From Rhodobacter viridis (GTDB lineage: Bacteria; Pseudomonadota; Alphaproteobacteria; Rhodobacterales; Rhodobacteraceae): DNA of 64,000 nucleotides. The position numbers and the translations under genes were made by a program. Below the pieces are notes generated by a model, which was given only the letters and a program-made list of their open reading frames with translations, did no database searches and had not been told where the DNA came from. The stretch covers positions 1-64,000 of the forward strand of contig NZ_QJTK01000014.1 of the NCBI RefSeq assembly GCF_003217355.1, in the 5' to 3' direction. Each line of letters opens with the position of its first letter. The stretch's first letter is position 1. This document shows, piece after piece, positions 27,673 through 39,586 of the stretch.

Positions 27673-27981
27673 CCTTCCGATGCTTTTGCCTCCGCACGCC
27701 GACGACCGAAACGTAACCGTTCCGTCACCGATTCAGAGGCCCCCCTCGGCGCCCAAGTATCTCCCGCGCGCCGCATTCGGGGTTGCGTCTAGCAGAGCAT
27801 AAAGACCCTCGCAACCATCTTGGCGGCATGAATCTACATCAGGCTGGCACATTTTCTGCACAAGCACGGAGTGTTAGCGCAAAGGGTCGGACGCACCCGT
27901 TCTGCGTCCCCCAACCGCGGGACGAAGTGACGCGGAAACGCACATTTTCGCGATGGCGATTCTCTCGTGCGATCGGGGCGC
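27673..27981. other. Intergenic region with atp operon leader
   Basis: About 310 bases between atpH and the methyltransferase gene, both on minus. It holds the candidate atp promoter near 27786-27814 and the presumed leader of atpHAGDC. No gene is supported. Confidence 0.5.
27786..27814 (-). promoter_or_regulatory. Candidate promoter of atpHAGDC
   Basis: On the minus strand TTGCGA (27809-27814) and TAGACG (27786-27791) are separated by 17 bases, which fits a housekeeping-sigma promoter about 115 bases upstream of atpH. The -10 is a weak match, so this is a suggestion only. Confidence 0.3.
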
Positions 27982-28740
27982 TCAGGTGCGACCGACGACC
28001 GGCTTTGCTGCCCCTTCGAGGATCGAAAGCGGCTTGCGCACCGCCGCCCCCAGCCCGGTGCGGCGCGGCGAATGCACCTGCTTGATGACTTCCAGCATCA
28101 CCACCCCCGCCGCAAGGTAGCCCGCCGCCCGTGTGCCGAGCCGCTCCCAGACCTCGGACGAGCGCAGCCAGAACCGCCGCTGCGAGGGCGGAATGTACAG
28201 CGCGGCCGCCTGACGCTCGGGGGCGAACCCCACCCTTCGTGCCTGCGCTTCAAGCTGACCCATCGTATAGGGGCGACCAAAGCCGAAAGGCGTGGTCTCG
28301 CGCGGGGCCCAAAGCCCGACCCGGTTCGGCACGATGAAGAGCGCCCGCCCCCCGGGGCCGAGCGCGCGCCAGCATTCGTCCATCAGCGCATCGGGGTCAT
28401 CCGAGACTTCAAGCCCGTGCAGCACCACCAGCCGATCGATCATCCCGGTCTCGACCGGCCAGTTCGTTTCCGCGCACAGGACCGAGACATTCGGCTCGCC
28501 CGCGGGCCAGGGCATCACGCCCTGCTGCGCGGGCATCAGCCCGATCACCCGCCGCGCCTGCCCGAGGTAGGGCCGCAGCAGCGGCACCGCGAAACCATAG
28601 CCCGCCACCGTCAGCCCGGCCACGCCGGAGGGGGTGTTGGGCCACAGCTCCACCACCTTGTCGCGGATCGCCTTTTGCGCCGTGCGGCCAAGCTGGGTCC
28701 GGTAATAGAAATCACGCAGGTCGAGCACGTCGAGATGCAT
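27982..28740 (-). CDS. Class I SAM-dependent methyltransferase
   Basis: A 252-residue methyltransferase-like protein. The SAM-binding region is degenerate ([20 protein letters not shown], about residues 43-62), with the acidic strand-2 end and a [15 protein letters not shown] segment (about 99-113) where motif II is expected. ATG 28740 fits the family start ([13 protein letters not shown]). It is divergent from gloB with 60 bases between starts, an arrangement seen in many alphaproteobacteria. Substrate is unknown. Confidence 0.82.
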   Translation of the reverse strand: MHLDVLDLRDFYYRTQLGRTAQKAIRDKVVELWPNTPSGVAGLTVAGYGFAVPLLRPYLGQARRVIGLMPAQQGVMPWPAGEPNVSVLCAETNWPVETGMIDRLVVLHGLEVSDDPDALMDECWRALGPGGRALFIVPNRVGLWAPRETTPFGFGRPYTMGQLEAQARRVGFAPERQAAALYIPPSQRRFWLRSSEVWERLGTRAAGYLAAGVVMLEVIKQVHSPRRTGLGAAVRKPLSILEGAAKPVVGRT

Positions 28741-28800
28741 TGCAGGTTGGCCTTCCTTCGGCGAAGCTGGGTCAGGATAGCGAAAGATGCGCAAAAGACC

Positions 28801-29571
28801 ATGACCCTCGAACTGATCCCGATCCCCTGTCTGAAAGACAATTACGCCTGGCTCTGGCACGATACCGCCACCGATACCGTCGTCGTGGTCGATGTCCCCG
28901 AGGCCACCCCGGTTCTGAACGCGCTGGCCGAACGGAACTGGCAGTTGCATCACATCCTGATCACGCATCACCATGCCGACCACATCGCGGGGGTCGAGGC
29001 CTTGGCACAGGCCACCGGGGCGAAAGTGGCGGGGGCGGCGGCCGATGCGCATCGCCTGCCGCCGCTCGATCATCCGGTGGCGCCCGGCGATGTCGTGCAT
29101 CTGGGGATGGAGGCGGCGCAGGTTCTGGCGGCGGATGGCCATACGGTCGGGCATATCGCCTGGTATCTGCCGGGGGCGGGGCTGCTCTTTTCCGGCGACA
29201 GTCTGATGAGCTGGGGCTGCGGGCGGCTTTTCGAGGGCACGCCCGCGCAGATGTTCGACACGCTCGCCCGTCTGGCCGCCCTGCCCGCCGAAACGCTCGT
29301 CTGTTCGGGGCATGAATACACCGCCGCGAACGGCCGTTTCGCGCTCTCGCTCGAACCCGGCAACGGGCGGCTGCACGACCGGATGGACCGGGTGACGGCG
29401 CTGCGGCTGGCGGGTGAACCGAGCCTGCCGGTGCATCTGGGCGAGGAGTTGGCGACGAATCCCTTCCTGCGCAGCCATGACGCCGCGTTGCGTGCAGCAC
29501 TTGGCATGGCCGAAGAGGCAAGCCCGCTTTCGGTCTTTACCGAGGCCCGCGCCCGCAAAGACAAGTTCTGA
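28801..29571 (+). CDS. gloB: Hydroxyacylglutathione hydrolase (glyoxalase II)
   Basis: Hydrolyses S-lactoylglutathione to lactate and glutathione in methylglyoxal detoxification. The 256-residue metallo-beta-lactamase-fold protein has the metal motif THHHADH (residues 54-60), the second-site GHTVGH block, [19 protein letters not shown] and the C-terminal glutathione-binding RARKDKF tail. All metal ligands are present. It is divergent from the methyltransferase gene. Confidence 0.95.
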   Translation: MTLELIPIPCLKDNYAWLWHDTATDTVVVVDVPEATPVLNALAERNWQLHHILITHHHADHIAGVEALAQATGAKVAGAAADAHRLPPLDHPVAPGDVVHLGMEAAQVLAADGHTVGHIAWYLPGAGLLFSGDSLMSWGCGRLFEGTPAQMFDTLARLAALPAETLVCSGHEYTAANGRFALSLEPGNGRLHDRMDRVTALRLAGEPSLPVHLGEELATNPFLRSHDAALRAALGMAEEASPLSVFTEARARKDKF

Positions 29572-29746
29572 AAGCATTTTTGCACGGTGCCTGCGGATCG
29601 CGCGGAACCCTCACCCTTTGGTCAGATTTGCAACACAGCGTGGAGAGGTGGAAAAAACACGCAAGCGGGTCTTGAAGCGCGGCGAAATCCACCGAAACTT
29701 AATCACATGAGGCCAGTATCGGGAGACCCGAGGAAAGGAGCGCCGC

Positions 29747-32068
<2,322 letters not shown>

Positions 32069-32162
32069 GCTTCGGCCGCGGCGGGTCGGCGCTGACGGTC
32101 ACATGCGCAGGAGCGCGCCCAATGGCGCGTGACCGGGCCAATATCGCTGTGCTACGCTTTTC

Positions 32163-32194
32163 AGGCGCTCCCTCGGGGGCGCCTGTTCTGTTTT
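32163..32194 (+). terminator. Terminator after clpA
   Basis: AGGCGC(TCC) and (GGG)GCGCCT form a 9-bp stem (one G-T pair) with a 4-base loop at 32163-32184, followed by GTTCTGTTTT. It lies about 95 bases after the clpA stop and just before the M23 peptidase gene. Confidence 0.6.
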
Positions 32195-32208
32195 GCGGGG
32201 ATATTGCG

Positions 32209-33213
32209 ATGCCTCTGGTCTCTCTTCGCCAGTCTGACCGCCGCGCCGTCTTTCTGGTGCTCTCCCTTGGCCTCACCGCCCTGCCCGGCGCGGTCCGGGC
32301 GCAGGACATCGTCCTGAAACAACCGATCGCCTGCACCTTGGGCGAGACCTGTTACATCCAGCATTACGTCGATCACGACCCCGGCCCGGAGGTGCGCGAT
32401 TTCGGCTGTGGCACTGCGACCTATCAGGGCCATGACGGCACCGACTTCGCCCTGCCAACCCTCGCCGCGATGCAGGCGGGCGTCGATGTTCTGGCTGCCG
32501 CCCCCGGCCGTGTCCGGGCTGTCCGCGATGGCGAAGCCGATGGCGCCTTTGCCGCCGGGGTCAAGGTCGACGACAAGGAATGCGGCAATGGCGTGCTGAT
32601 CGACCATGGCGGCGGCTGGCAGACCCAGTATTGCCACCTGAAGAACGGCTCGGTCGCGGTGAAGCCGGGCATGAAGATCGCTGCCGGCACGAAGCTTGGT
32701 CAGGTCGGCATGTCCGGCAAGGCCGAATTCCCGCATCTGCATCTGGCCGTGCGCCATGATGGCGCCGATCTTGACCCGTTCCAACCCGACACCGCGGCCG
32801 CCTGCGGCCCCGCTCCGACCCGCACGCTCTGGCAGACCCCGCCCGCCTATGTCGGCGGCGGCCTGTTGCAGGCCGCGCTGACCGACACTCCGCCGAGCTT
32901 CGAGGCGGTCAAAGCAGGTTTACTTGCACAAGACACGCTTCCGGCCAATGCCTCGGCGCTCGTGCTCTGGCTTTACGGCTATGACAGCCGCAAGGGCGAC
33001 GTGGTGACGATGACGATCACCGGCCCCGGGGGCTTTACCTTCGCGCATGACGAGGTGCTGGAAAAACCGCAGGCGCTGTTTTTCCGCTATGCGGGCAAGC
33101 GCGCGCCCGCGGGCGGTTTCGCCCCCGGCGGGTATACTGCCACCGTCACTCAAAGCCGCGACGGCACCGAAATCAGCCGCAAGGAGGTTTTCGTAACCGT
33201 CACCGCGCCCTGA
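32209..33213 (+). CDS. M23-family metallopeptidase (LytM-like)
   Basis: A secreted 334-residue protein with a signal peptide (cleaved near AVRAQ, about residue 32). The LytM/M23 domain, which cuts peptidoglycan cross-links or regulates amidases, has zinc ligands in YQGHDGTDFALP (about residue 77) and HLHLAVRHDG (about 176), with the HGGGWQTQYCHLKNG block between. A C-terminal beta-rich domain (about 240-334) of unknown role follows. GGGGAT precedes ATG 32209. The gene stands alone between clpA and rpsD. Confidence 0.88.
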   Translation: MPLVSLRQSDRRAVFLVLSLGLTALPGAVRAQDIVLKQPIACTLGETCYIQHYVDHDPGPEVRDFGCGTATYQGHDGTDFALPTLAAMQAGVDVLAAAPGRVRAVRDGEADGAFAAGVKVDDKECGNGVLIDHGGGWQTQYCHLKNGSVAVKPGMKIAAGTKLGQVGMSGKAEFPHLHLAVRHDGADLDPFQPDTAAACGPAPTRTLWQTPPAYVGGGLLQAALTDTPPSFEAVKAGLLAQDTLPANASALVLWLYGYDSRKGDVVTMTITGPGGFTFAHDEVLEKPQALFFRYAGKRAPAGGFAPGGYTATVTQSRDGTEISRKEVFVTVTAP

Positions 33214-33237
33214 GCGGCGAAAGCCGCCCGCGGGGCG

Positions 33238-33265
33238 TTGACTCTGCGCCCGCCCCCTGTATAAG
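33238..33265 (+). promoter_or_regulatory. Predicted rpsD promoter
   Basis: TTGACT (33238-33243) and TATAAG (33260-33265), separated by 16 bases, form a good housekeeping promoter about 136 bases before the rpsD start. The leader in between (33270-33400) is GC-rich and could carry S4 autoregulation, which is known for rpsD in other bacteria but not shown here. Confidence 0.6.
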
Positions 33266-33400
33266 CCCCCCATCCCGGCAGCGGCGACGCTTGCCGGGGC
33301 TTTCATTGGTGTTGGTGGACCCCGCAAGGGGAAGCCTGTCGCCCGAACCGCAAGGGGAGGGAAAGGACAACGCCCTTCACAGTCAAGAAGGAGATCAGCG

Positions 33401-34021
33401 ATGACCAAACGCACCGCTGCCAAGTACAAAATCGACCGCCGCATGGGCGAGAACATCTGGGGCCGCGCCAAGTCGCCGCTGAACAAGCGTGACTACGGTC
33501 CGGGCCAGCACGGCCAGCGCCGCAAGAACAAGCTGTCGGACTTCGGGACCCAGCTGCGCGCCAAGCAAAAACTCAAAGGCTACTACGGCGATCTGACCGA
33601 GAAGCAATTCCGCAAGATCTACGGCGAAGCCGAACGCGTCAAGGGCGACACCGGTGAAAACCTGATCGGTCTGCTCGAGCGCCGTCTGGACGCGATCGTC
33701 TACCGCGCCAAGTTCGTTCCGACGATCTTCGCAGCGCGTCAGTTCGTGAACCACGGCCACGTCACCGTCAACGGCGCCCGCGTCAACATCGCGTCGTACC
33801 GCGTCAAGGAAGGCGACGTGATCGCCGTTCGTGACCGTTCGAAGCAACTGGCGATCGTCCTCGAAGCCGCCCAGTCGGGCGAGCGCGACGTGCCGGATTA
33901 CCTCGAAGTCGACCACTCGAAAATGACCGCGACCTTCGTGCGCACCCCGGGCCTGAGCGACGTGCCCTATCCGGTGCACATGGAACCGAACCTGGTCGTC
34001 GAATTCTACGCGAAGAACTGA
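33401..34021 (+). CDS. rpsD: 30S ribosomal protein S4
   Basis: Primary 16S rRNA-binding protein that nucleates 30S body assembly. The 206-residue protein opens with [20 protein letters not shown] and has the S4 RNA-binding domain around residues 96-160 ([39 protein letters not shown]). AAGGAG precedes ATG 33401. It is monocistronic here, between a promoter and a strong terminator; in many bacteria rpsD sits in the alpha operon, in alphaproteobacteria usually alone. Confidence 0.98.
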   Translation: MTKRTAAKYKIDRRMGENIWGRAKSPLNKRDYGPGQHGQRRKNKLSDFGTQLRAKQKLKGYYGDLTEKQFRKIYGEAERVKGDTGENLIGLLERRLDAIVYRAKFVPTIFAARQFVNHGHVTVNGARVNIASYRVKEGDVIAVRDRSKQLAIVLEAAQSGERDVPDYLEVDHSKMTATFVRTPGLSDVPYPVHMEPNLVVEFYAKN

Positions 34022-34044
34022 TCCGGTTCTTTGCCTCCCAAACG

Positions 34045-34072
34045 AAAGGCCGCCCTTCGGGGCGGCCTTTTG
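34045..34072 (+). terminator. Terminator after rpsD
   Basis: AAAGGCCGCC and GGCGGCCTTT form a perfect 10-bp stem around CTTCGG, ending in a T-run. It follows the rpsD stop by 24 bases. Confidence 0.9.
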
Positions 34073-34121
34073 CTTTGCCTGGCGTGTTGCGGAGCGGGCG
34101 GTGCCCCCGCCCCTGAGGAGG

Positions 34122-34517
34122 TCAGCCGCCCAGATGGATCTTGCGCAGGAAGGCGCTGCCCGCCGAATAGTCGCCGGGACGCAGGTAGGTGGCGTAGGAG
34201 CCCTCGGCCAGCGCCTCGAGATAGGTTTGCATCGAGCGGGTGGTTTTCAGCTTCGGATGCACGCGATCGCCGGAATTCAGCGCGATCGTTTCGACCGACC
34301 GCAGCACTGCACGCTCGGTCGCGGCACTCCAATCCCCGGTGGGATCGGCAAGGTAGAGATCGACCTCGGCCAATTCCGACTGGATGGCGACACGGGTATC
34401 GATCGGAAGCGCGTGGAACGCGGCGCCAAGATCCCCAGCCAAAGCCGCAGATCCGAGACCCGAGCCGAAGAGGCAGCAGACACTGGCAAACAGGACAGCA
34501 CGAGAGGGGTGTTTCAT
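34122..34517 (-). CDS. Secreted small protein, peptidoglycan-binding-like
   Basis: A 131-residue protein with a signal peptide (VLFASVCCLFGSGLGSAALA, residues 9-28). The mature part includes IQSELAEVDLYLADPTGDWS followed by ATERAVLRSVETIAL, which is reminiscent of the short peptidoglycan-binding helix-turn repeat, but the match is partial. GGAAGG lies just before ATG 34517; the frame is open further upstream without a better site. It stands alone, convergent with rpsD. Function is unassigned. Confidence 0.65.
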   Translation of the reverse strand: MKHPSRAVLFASVCCLFGSGLGSAALAGDLGAAFHALPIDTRVAIQSELAEVDLYLADPTGDWSAATERAVLRSVETIALNSGDRVHPKLKTTRSMQTYLEALAEGSYATYLRPGDYSAGSAFLRKIHLGG

Positions 34518-34746
34518 CAGGACCTTCCAACTTTTACCAACCGTCATCCCATCGGGCCGAAATGTGGCACCAAACGGCGGCTGCGACGGCAATATGGGGC
34601 GGATGTTCTAAAAATTTCCTAAAATTTGATCTGCAGGTTGCGGTCTGACGGCATCACTGCCGCAGTCACGCCGATTTCGGGCCGAAACAGCGCTTCCCAT
34701 GCGGCTTTCCCCCGGCTATTGAGGCATCCAGGACAAGGACCTCAGC

Positions 34747-35838
34747 ATGACAGACCCGATCCGCCCCCAGCCCGGCATCCTCGACATCGCCCTTTACGAA
34801 GGTGGCGCCTCGCATGTGGCCGGCGTCAGCGATGCGATCAAGCTCAGCTCGAACGAGAACCCGCATGGCGCCTCGGACCGCGCCAAGGAGGCGTTCTCGC
34901 GCACGGTGCACAAGCTGCACCGCTATCCCTCGACCGATCACGCCGCCCTGCGTCAGGCGATCGGCGATGTGCACGGGCTTGATCCGTCGCGCATCATCTG
35001 CGGCGTCGGTTCGGATGAAATCATCCGCATGATCGTCAACGCCTATGCCGGGCCGAAGGACGAGGTGGTGCACAGCGAACACGGGTTCCTGATGTATCGC
35101 ATCGCCGCGCTGGGTGCGGGGGCGACGCCGGTCTCGGTGCCCGAGCGCGAACGCACGCTGGATGTGGATGCGATCCTGAAGGCGTGCGGCAAGAAGACGA
35201 AGCTCGTCTTCATCGCCAACCCGAACAACCCGACCGGCACGATGGTCGGGCTGGCGGAACTTGAACGGCTTGCGATGGGGATTCCGAAACAGGCGATGCT
35301 GATCATCGACAGCGCCTATGCGGAATATGTCGAGGGCTATGACGGCGGTGCCGAACTGGCCTCGCGGCTGCCCAACGTGATGATGACGCGCACCTTTTCC
35401 AAGATCTACGGTCTGGGCGGGCTGCGCATCGGCTGGGGTTACGGCCCGAAGGACATCATCGATGTGCTGAACCGCATCCGCGATCCGTTCAACCTGTCGA
35501 CTTCGCAGCTGGAAACGGCCGAGGCGGCGGTGCGCGATCAGGATTGGGTTTCCCAGTCGCGGTCGGAAAACGCCCGGCTGCGGCATTGGCTGTCGGGAGC
35601 TCTGGCCGAGCGCGGCGTGCCGAATGACACGTCGATGGCGAATTTCGTGCTGGCGCGGTTCGGCTCGGAAGCCGAGGCCGAGGCCTGCGACGACTTCCTG
35701 AAAAAGGACGGGCTGATCGTGCGACGCGTGGCCAGCTATGGCCTGCCGCATTGCCTGCGCATCACCGTGGGTGACGAGCCCTCATGCCGGCGCGTGGCGC
35801 ATATGATCGGCCTGTTCAAGGCGGGCGCCTCGGCATGA
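34747..35838 (+). CDS. hisC: Histidinol-phosphate aminotransferase
   Basis: PLP-dependent aminotransferase (363 residues) converting imidazole-acetol phosphate and glutamate to histidinol phosphate; relatives also act on aromatic amino acids. Family blocks are [31 protein letters not shown] (about 158-168), [11 protein letters not shown] and the PLP lysine in [12 protein letters not shown] (Lys about 218). Its stop overlaps the tyrC start (ATGA), so in this setting it may serve tyrosine/phenylalanine as well as histidine synthesis. Confidence 0.93.
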   Translation: MTDPIRPQPGILDIALYEGGASHVAGVSDAIKLSSNENPHGASDRAKEAFSRTVHKLHRYPSTDHAALRQAIGDVHGLDPSRIICGVGSDEIIRMIVNAYAGPKDEVVHSEHGFLMYRIAALGAGATPVSVPERERTLDVDAILKACGKKTKLVFIANPNNPTGTMVGLAELERLAMGIPKQAMLIIDSAYAEYVEGYDGGAELASRLPNVMMTRTFSKIYGLGGLRIGWGYGPKDIIDVLNRIRDPFNLSTSQLETAEAAVRDQDWVSQSRSENARLRHWLSGALAERGVPNDTSMANFVLARFGSEAEAEACDDFLKKDGLIVRRVASYGLPHCLRITVGDEPSCRRVAHMIGLFKAGASA

Positions 35839-36764
35839 CACACTACAAGCGCGTCGCCCTGATCGGGCTGGGGCTGATTGCCTCCTCGATGGCGCATGCG
35901 ATGCGCGAAAAGGGTCTGGCGGGCGAGATCATCGGCCATGCGAAATCGGCCGAGACCCGGGCGACGGCGCTGGAAATCGGCATCTGCGACCGGGTTTTCG
36001 ACACCGCTGCCGAAGCGGTCGAGGGCGCCGATCTGGTGGTGCTTTGCGTGCCGGTCGGCGCGATGGCGGCAATTGCCGCCGAGATCGCGCCGCATCTGGC
36101 GCCGGGGGCCACCGTGACCGATGTCGGCTCGGTCAAGCAGGCAGTGGTCGAAGCCGTGGCGCCGCACATGCCCGAGCATGCGCAGTTCATTCCCGGCCAC
36201 CCGCTGGCGGGCACCGAACATTCCGGGCCGCGCTCGGGCTTTGCGACGCTTTTTGTCAACCGCTGGTGGCTGCTGACGCCGCTCGAGGGCAACGACCCGG
36301 CCGCCGTGGCCCGGCTGAAAGCCTTCCTGACCGCGCTTGGCGCCAATGTCGACGAGATGGAGGTGGCCCGGCACGATCTGGTGCTGGCCGTCGTCTCGCA
36401 TACGCCGCACCTGATCGCCTATACGATGGTGGGTGTGGCCGACCACCTGCGCCGGGTGACGCAGGAAGAGGTGATCAAATATTCCGCCTCGGGCTTTCGC
36501 GATTTCACCCGGATCGCGGCCTCGGACCCGACGATGTGGCGCGACGTGTTCCTGACCAACAAGGAAGCGACGCTCGATATTCTGGGCCGCTTCACCGAGG
36601 AACTGTTCATGCTGCAACGCGCCATCCGCATGGGTGACGGGCAGATGCTGTTTGACTATTTCACCGAGACCCGCGCGATCCGCCGCGGCATCATCGAGGC
36701 CGGTCAGGACACCGCCGCCCCCGACTTCGGCCGCGTGCCGCCCCCCAAGGCGGAGACACGCTGA
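35835..36764 (+). CDS. tyrC: Prephenate/arogenate dehydrogenase
   Basis: NAD(P)-dependent dehydrogenase of tyrosine synthesis (309 residues), oxidising and decarboxylating prephenate or arogenate. The Rossmann motif is [17 protein letters not shown] (7-23); catalytic and substrate blocks are [26 protein letters not shown] (about 119-131, with the conserved His) and [14 protein letters not shown] 35835 overlaps the hisC stop, and its own stop overlaps the next start, so three genes are translationally coupled. Cyclohexadienyl specificity is likely for this group but unproven. Confidence 0.92.
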   Translation: MTHYKRVALIGLGLIASSMAHAMREKGLAGEIIGHAKSAETRATALEIGICDRVFDTAAEAVEGADLVVLCVPVGAMAAIAAEIAPHLAPGATVTDVGSVKQAVVEAVAPHMPEHAQFIPGHPLAGTEHSGPRSGFATLFVNRWWLLTPLEGNDPAAVARLKAFLTALGANVDEMEVARHDLVLAVVSHTPHLIAYTMVGVADHLRRVTQEEVIKYSASGFRDFTRIAASDPTMWRDVFLTNKEATLDILGRFTEELFMLQRAIRMGDGQMLFDYFTETRAIRRGIIEAGQDTAAPDFGRVPPPKAETR

Positions 36765-37954
36765 TGCGCGCGACACGGAGCCTTGCGCTGGCGCTGATCT
36801 TGGCGCTGGCGTCTGGACCCGTTCCCGCCGAAAGCCTGAAAAGCTCTCCGCTGCCCCTGCCCCGCCCAAAATCGGCCGCGACGACGACACCGCAGCCCGA
36901 AGCGCCAAAGGCGACACCGGGCGGGGTCGCTTTGCCCACAAGCTCCGGGCAATCGCCGATCGGCACGCCCGAGGCGCGCGCGGCCGAAACGGCCCCCACC
37001 TCCGATCCGGCTCTGGCAGGCTTTCGCCCGCATCCGCGCCCCGCATCGATCGCGGCCAGCGCGCCGACAGACAGCCTGCCGCCCCCCGCCGATCCGCGTC
37101 TGGCCAAGGCGCATCCGAAACCCCGCCCCGAGGGGCTGGTGACGCTGCCGCCCACGGAGGCCGCCCCCGGTCCCGCCCCCAAGGCGGACCCGCGGCTGGC
37201 GGGCTACCGTCCGAAACCGCGCCCCGAGGCGCTTGAAATTCAACGCCCCGCCGAAAGCGAGGAAGCCGCCGCGCAACCGATCGTTCCGATCGTGCCCGAG
37301 GAACCGGTCGAGCCCGTGGCGCAGAAACCGCCGCCGGGCGGGGTGCTGTCGCGGCTGTTCGGATCGCGCAAGCGCAACGTGCCCAAACCCGAGGTTCAGG
37401 CCACGGCCCCCGCCCCCGAGCAGAGCCTGCGCGGCTCGGTCTGCGGCGTGCCCGGCCTGATCGGGCAGGAAGTGCCGCCGATCGGCAATGGCGGACGCGG
37501 CTCGGGCTGCGGCATCGCCGAACCGGTGCGGATCACCTCGGTCTCGGGCATCAAGCTGACACAGCCGATGACCGTCGATTGCCAGACCGCCACCAGCTTC
37601 AAGCGCTGGGTCGATCGCGGCATCGTTCCGGCGGTGGGCGGCAAGGGCGGCGGCATCGCGAAACTCGATGTCGGGCCGGGCTATGTCTGCCGTCCGCGCA
37701 ATGGCGTGCGCGGGGCGAAACTGTCAGAGCACGGCCATGGCAAGGCGATCGACCTGATGGGGCTGGTGCTGCGCAACGGCCAGAGCCTTGACGTGCTCAA
37801 GGGCTGGAGAAGCCAGCCGCGGCTGTTCAAGTCGATTCACGCCTCGGCCTGTGGGCTTTTCGGCACGGTGCTGGGGCCCAGGGCCGACCGCTACCACCAG
37901 AACCACATCCATGTGGACACGATCCACTACCGCTCGGGCACCTACTGCCGTTAA
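36764..37954 (+). CDS. Extensin-like family protein with repeated Pro-rich linker
   Basis: A 396-residue secreted protein. A signal peptide (residues 1-22) is followed by a long proline-rich linker (about 25-200) containing three copies of a DPxLAxxxPxPRP unit (near residues 84, 109 and 145). The C-terminal extensin-like domain (about 225-396) has a peptidase M15-like zinc arrangement, SEHGHGKAIDLMG and QNHIHVD, and several cysteines likely to form disulfides. It is probably a periplasmic peptidoglycan-acting enzyme. It overlaps tyrC (TGATG), an unexpected coupling to amino-acid genes, and its stop interlocks with the convergent DUF2125 gene. Confidence 0.85.
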   Translation: MRATRSLALALILALASGPVPAESLKSSPLPLPRPKSAATTTPQPEAPKATPGGVALPTSSGQSPIGTPEARAAETAPTSDPALAGFRPHPRPASIAASAPTDSLPPPADPRLAKAHPKPRPEGLVTLPPTEAAPGPAPKADPRLAGYRPKPRPEALEIQRPAESEEAAAQPIVPIVPEEPVEPVAQKPPPGGVLSRLFGSRKRNVPKPEVQATAPAPEQSLRGSVCGVPGLIGQEVPPIGNGGRGSGCGIAEPVRITSVSGIKLTQPMTVDCQTATSFKRWVDRGIVPAVGGKGGGIAKLDVGPGYVCRPRNGVRGAKLSEHGHGKAIDLMGLVLRNGQSLDVLKGWRSQPRLFKSIHASACGLFGTVLGPRADRYHQNHIHVDTIHYRSGTYCR

Positions 37955-38934
37955 CGCAGTCGCGGCGCGGGGCCAAGCGGCAGCGCGGCAAGGCTCATCC
38001 GGCCGTTGGCAAAGCTGAGCGGCAGTTGCACCGACCCGTCGGGGCTTTGCTTCGACAGATAGTCGCCCATCGCCGCCAGCATCGCCTTGCGCTCGGGCGG
38101 AACCAGCCCCGCGGCCAGACCGAGATCGAGCCAGACCGGAAAATCGCTGAGCGCGATCGTCAGCGTGCCCTCGGGCGTGCCCTCGGCGTCAACCGTCAGA
38201 TGGCCGGAAACGCTGATCCGATGCCCGCCCCAGACCAGCTCGGCCCGGCGCAGATCAAGCGCGCTCACGGCCACCGGCGCGGGGGACAGCAGCACCAGAG
38301 GCTGCGCAAGTCCCACCCCCGCGTCGAGCGAAACTTGCTCCAACAGATCCGGCAGAGGCCGCTCCAGCCCGGCCTGACGGCTGAGGCTCGCGGCCAGACC
38401 GGGCGGCAGCGCAGCCCCGACGATCGCGCCCGCGAGCGTGTAAGTCTGCGGGTCCTCCGTCGGTCGCAGCGCCAGATCGACACTTTCGGCGGCGAGCGAG
38501 GGGGCCTTGGCCGCCTCCAGCTGCAGCGCCGGGGCCTGCATCCGCAGCGTCACCCCGGCCAGCGGCAGATCGGGCGCCGGGGCGGCCGCAACCGTCAGCG
38601 CCGCCGCCGTGCCCGTCAGGGCGAAGGGCAGGCCCTGCACCTCGACCCGTTGCGGCAAGGGCAGATCGAGCGTCCAGGCCAGCGGGTTCCAGACCGGCGC
38701 GGTGATCGTCGCCCGCTCGAGCGCCACGACCCGCATACCCGCATTCGCCCCCCAGGGCGCGTCCAGTTGCACGCCGATCCGGGCCGGAAAGCCGGTCGCC
38801 GTCACTTGCGCCGCCCCCGCGGCATCGGACCCGTCCAGCGCCCCGCGCAGCCAAAGCGCCATCCCCTGCCCCGCGCCCCAGTCGACCAGCCCCAGCCCAC
38901 CTGCCAGAACCACAGCCCAAACCCGCCCCCGCAT
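37951..38934 (-). CDS. DUF2125 domain-containing protein
   Basis: A 327-residue protein with an N-terminal signal or membrane anchor (VWAVVLAGGLGLVDWGAGQG, residues 5-24) and a long beta-rich body typical of DUF2125, an alphaproteobacterial family of unknown function predicted to be in the envelope. ATG 38934 is taken because the hydrophobic segment begins right after it; the frame stays open upstream. It is convergent with the extensin-like gene with interlocking stops (GTTAAC) and divergent from chaC. Confidence 0.8.
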   Translation of the reverse strand: MRGRVWAVVLAGGLGLVDWGAGQGMALWLRGALDGSDAAGAAQVTATGFPARIGVQLDAPWGANAGMRVVALERATITAPVWNPLAWTLDLPLPQRVEVQGLPFALTGTAAALTVAAAPAPDLPLAGVTLRMQAPALQLEAAKAPSLAAESVDLALRPTEDPQTYTLAGAIVGAALPPGLAASLSRQAGLERPLPDLLEQVSLDAGVGLAQPLVLLSPAPVAVSALDLRRAELVWGGHRISVSGHLTVDAEGTPEGTLTIALSDFPVWLDLGLAAGLVPPERKAMLAAMGDYLSKQSPDGSVQLPLSFANGRMSLAALPLGPAPRLR

Positions 38935-38994
38935 CGCAGCCCCTTCCCAAACCCCGACCTTCCTTTTATCCCCCGTCCGAAAGGAGGGCCAGCC

Positions 38995-39528
38995 ATGCCC
39001 GAGGCGCTTTGGATTTTCGGCTACGGATCGCTGATCTGGGACCCGGGTTTCGCCCCGGCCGAGACGGCTGCGGCGCGGCTCGACGGCTGGCACCGCAGCT
39101 TCTGCATGCATTCGATCCATTTCCGCGGCACGCCCGAGGCGCCGGGTCTGGTGCTGGCGCTCGACGCGGCCGAGGGCGCGCAGTGCAAGGGCCTTGCCCT
39201 GCGCGTGGCCGAGGCCGAGGCGGACCGCGTTCTGGCCGAGATCCGCGCCCGCGAACTGGTGTCCGACGCCTATCTGGAACGCAGGCTGCCGGTGACGCTT
39301 GCCGACGGGCGGCAGGTCACCGCGATCACCTACGTCATCGACCGCGCCGGACCGCAATATTGCGCCCTCGATTTCGAGACTCAGGCGCGGACCATCGCCC
39401 ATGCCGTGGGCGCGCGCGGGCCGAACCGCGATTACCTGTTCAACACCGCCGCGCATCTGACCGATCTGGGACTGGCCGATCCCGATCTGGAAGCGCTGGC
39501 TGCACGGGTGCGTGCGCTTCTGGCTTGA
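38995..39528 (+). CDS. chaC: Gamma-glutamylcyclotransferase, ChaC type
   Basis: A 177-residue ChaC-like enzyme that releases 5-oxoproline from glutathione. The signature FGYGSLIWDPGF (residues 8-19) includes the YGSL substrate loop, and the catalytic Glu region is near ARELVSDAYLERRLPV. A strong AAGGAGG precedes ATG 38995. Small for ChaC (usually 180-230 residues) but with all visible motifs. The next gene starts 58 bases on. Confidence 0.9.
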   Translation: MPEALWIFGYGSLIWDPGFAPAETAAARLDGWHRSFCMHSIHFRGTPEAPGLVLALDAAEGAQCKGLALRVAEAEADRVLAEIRARELVSDAYLERRLPVTLADGRQVTAITYVIDRAGPQYCALDFETQARTIAHAVGARGPNRDYLFNTAAHLTDLGLADPDLEALAARVRALLA

Positions 39529-39586
39529 GGCTTGGCAGGGGGGCCAACGCGGCATATCCTCGCAGCAACGAGCAGAGAGGCAGAAC

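Noticed and set aside
29587-29746. clpS immediately upstream of clpA
   Set aside because: The 160 bases before clpA contain no frame with a ClpS-like motif; clpS must lie elsewhere if present.
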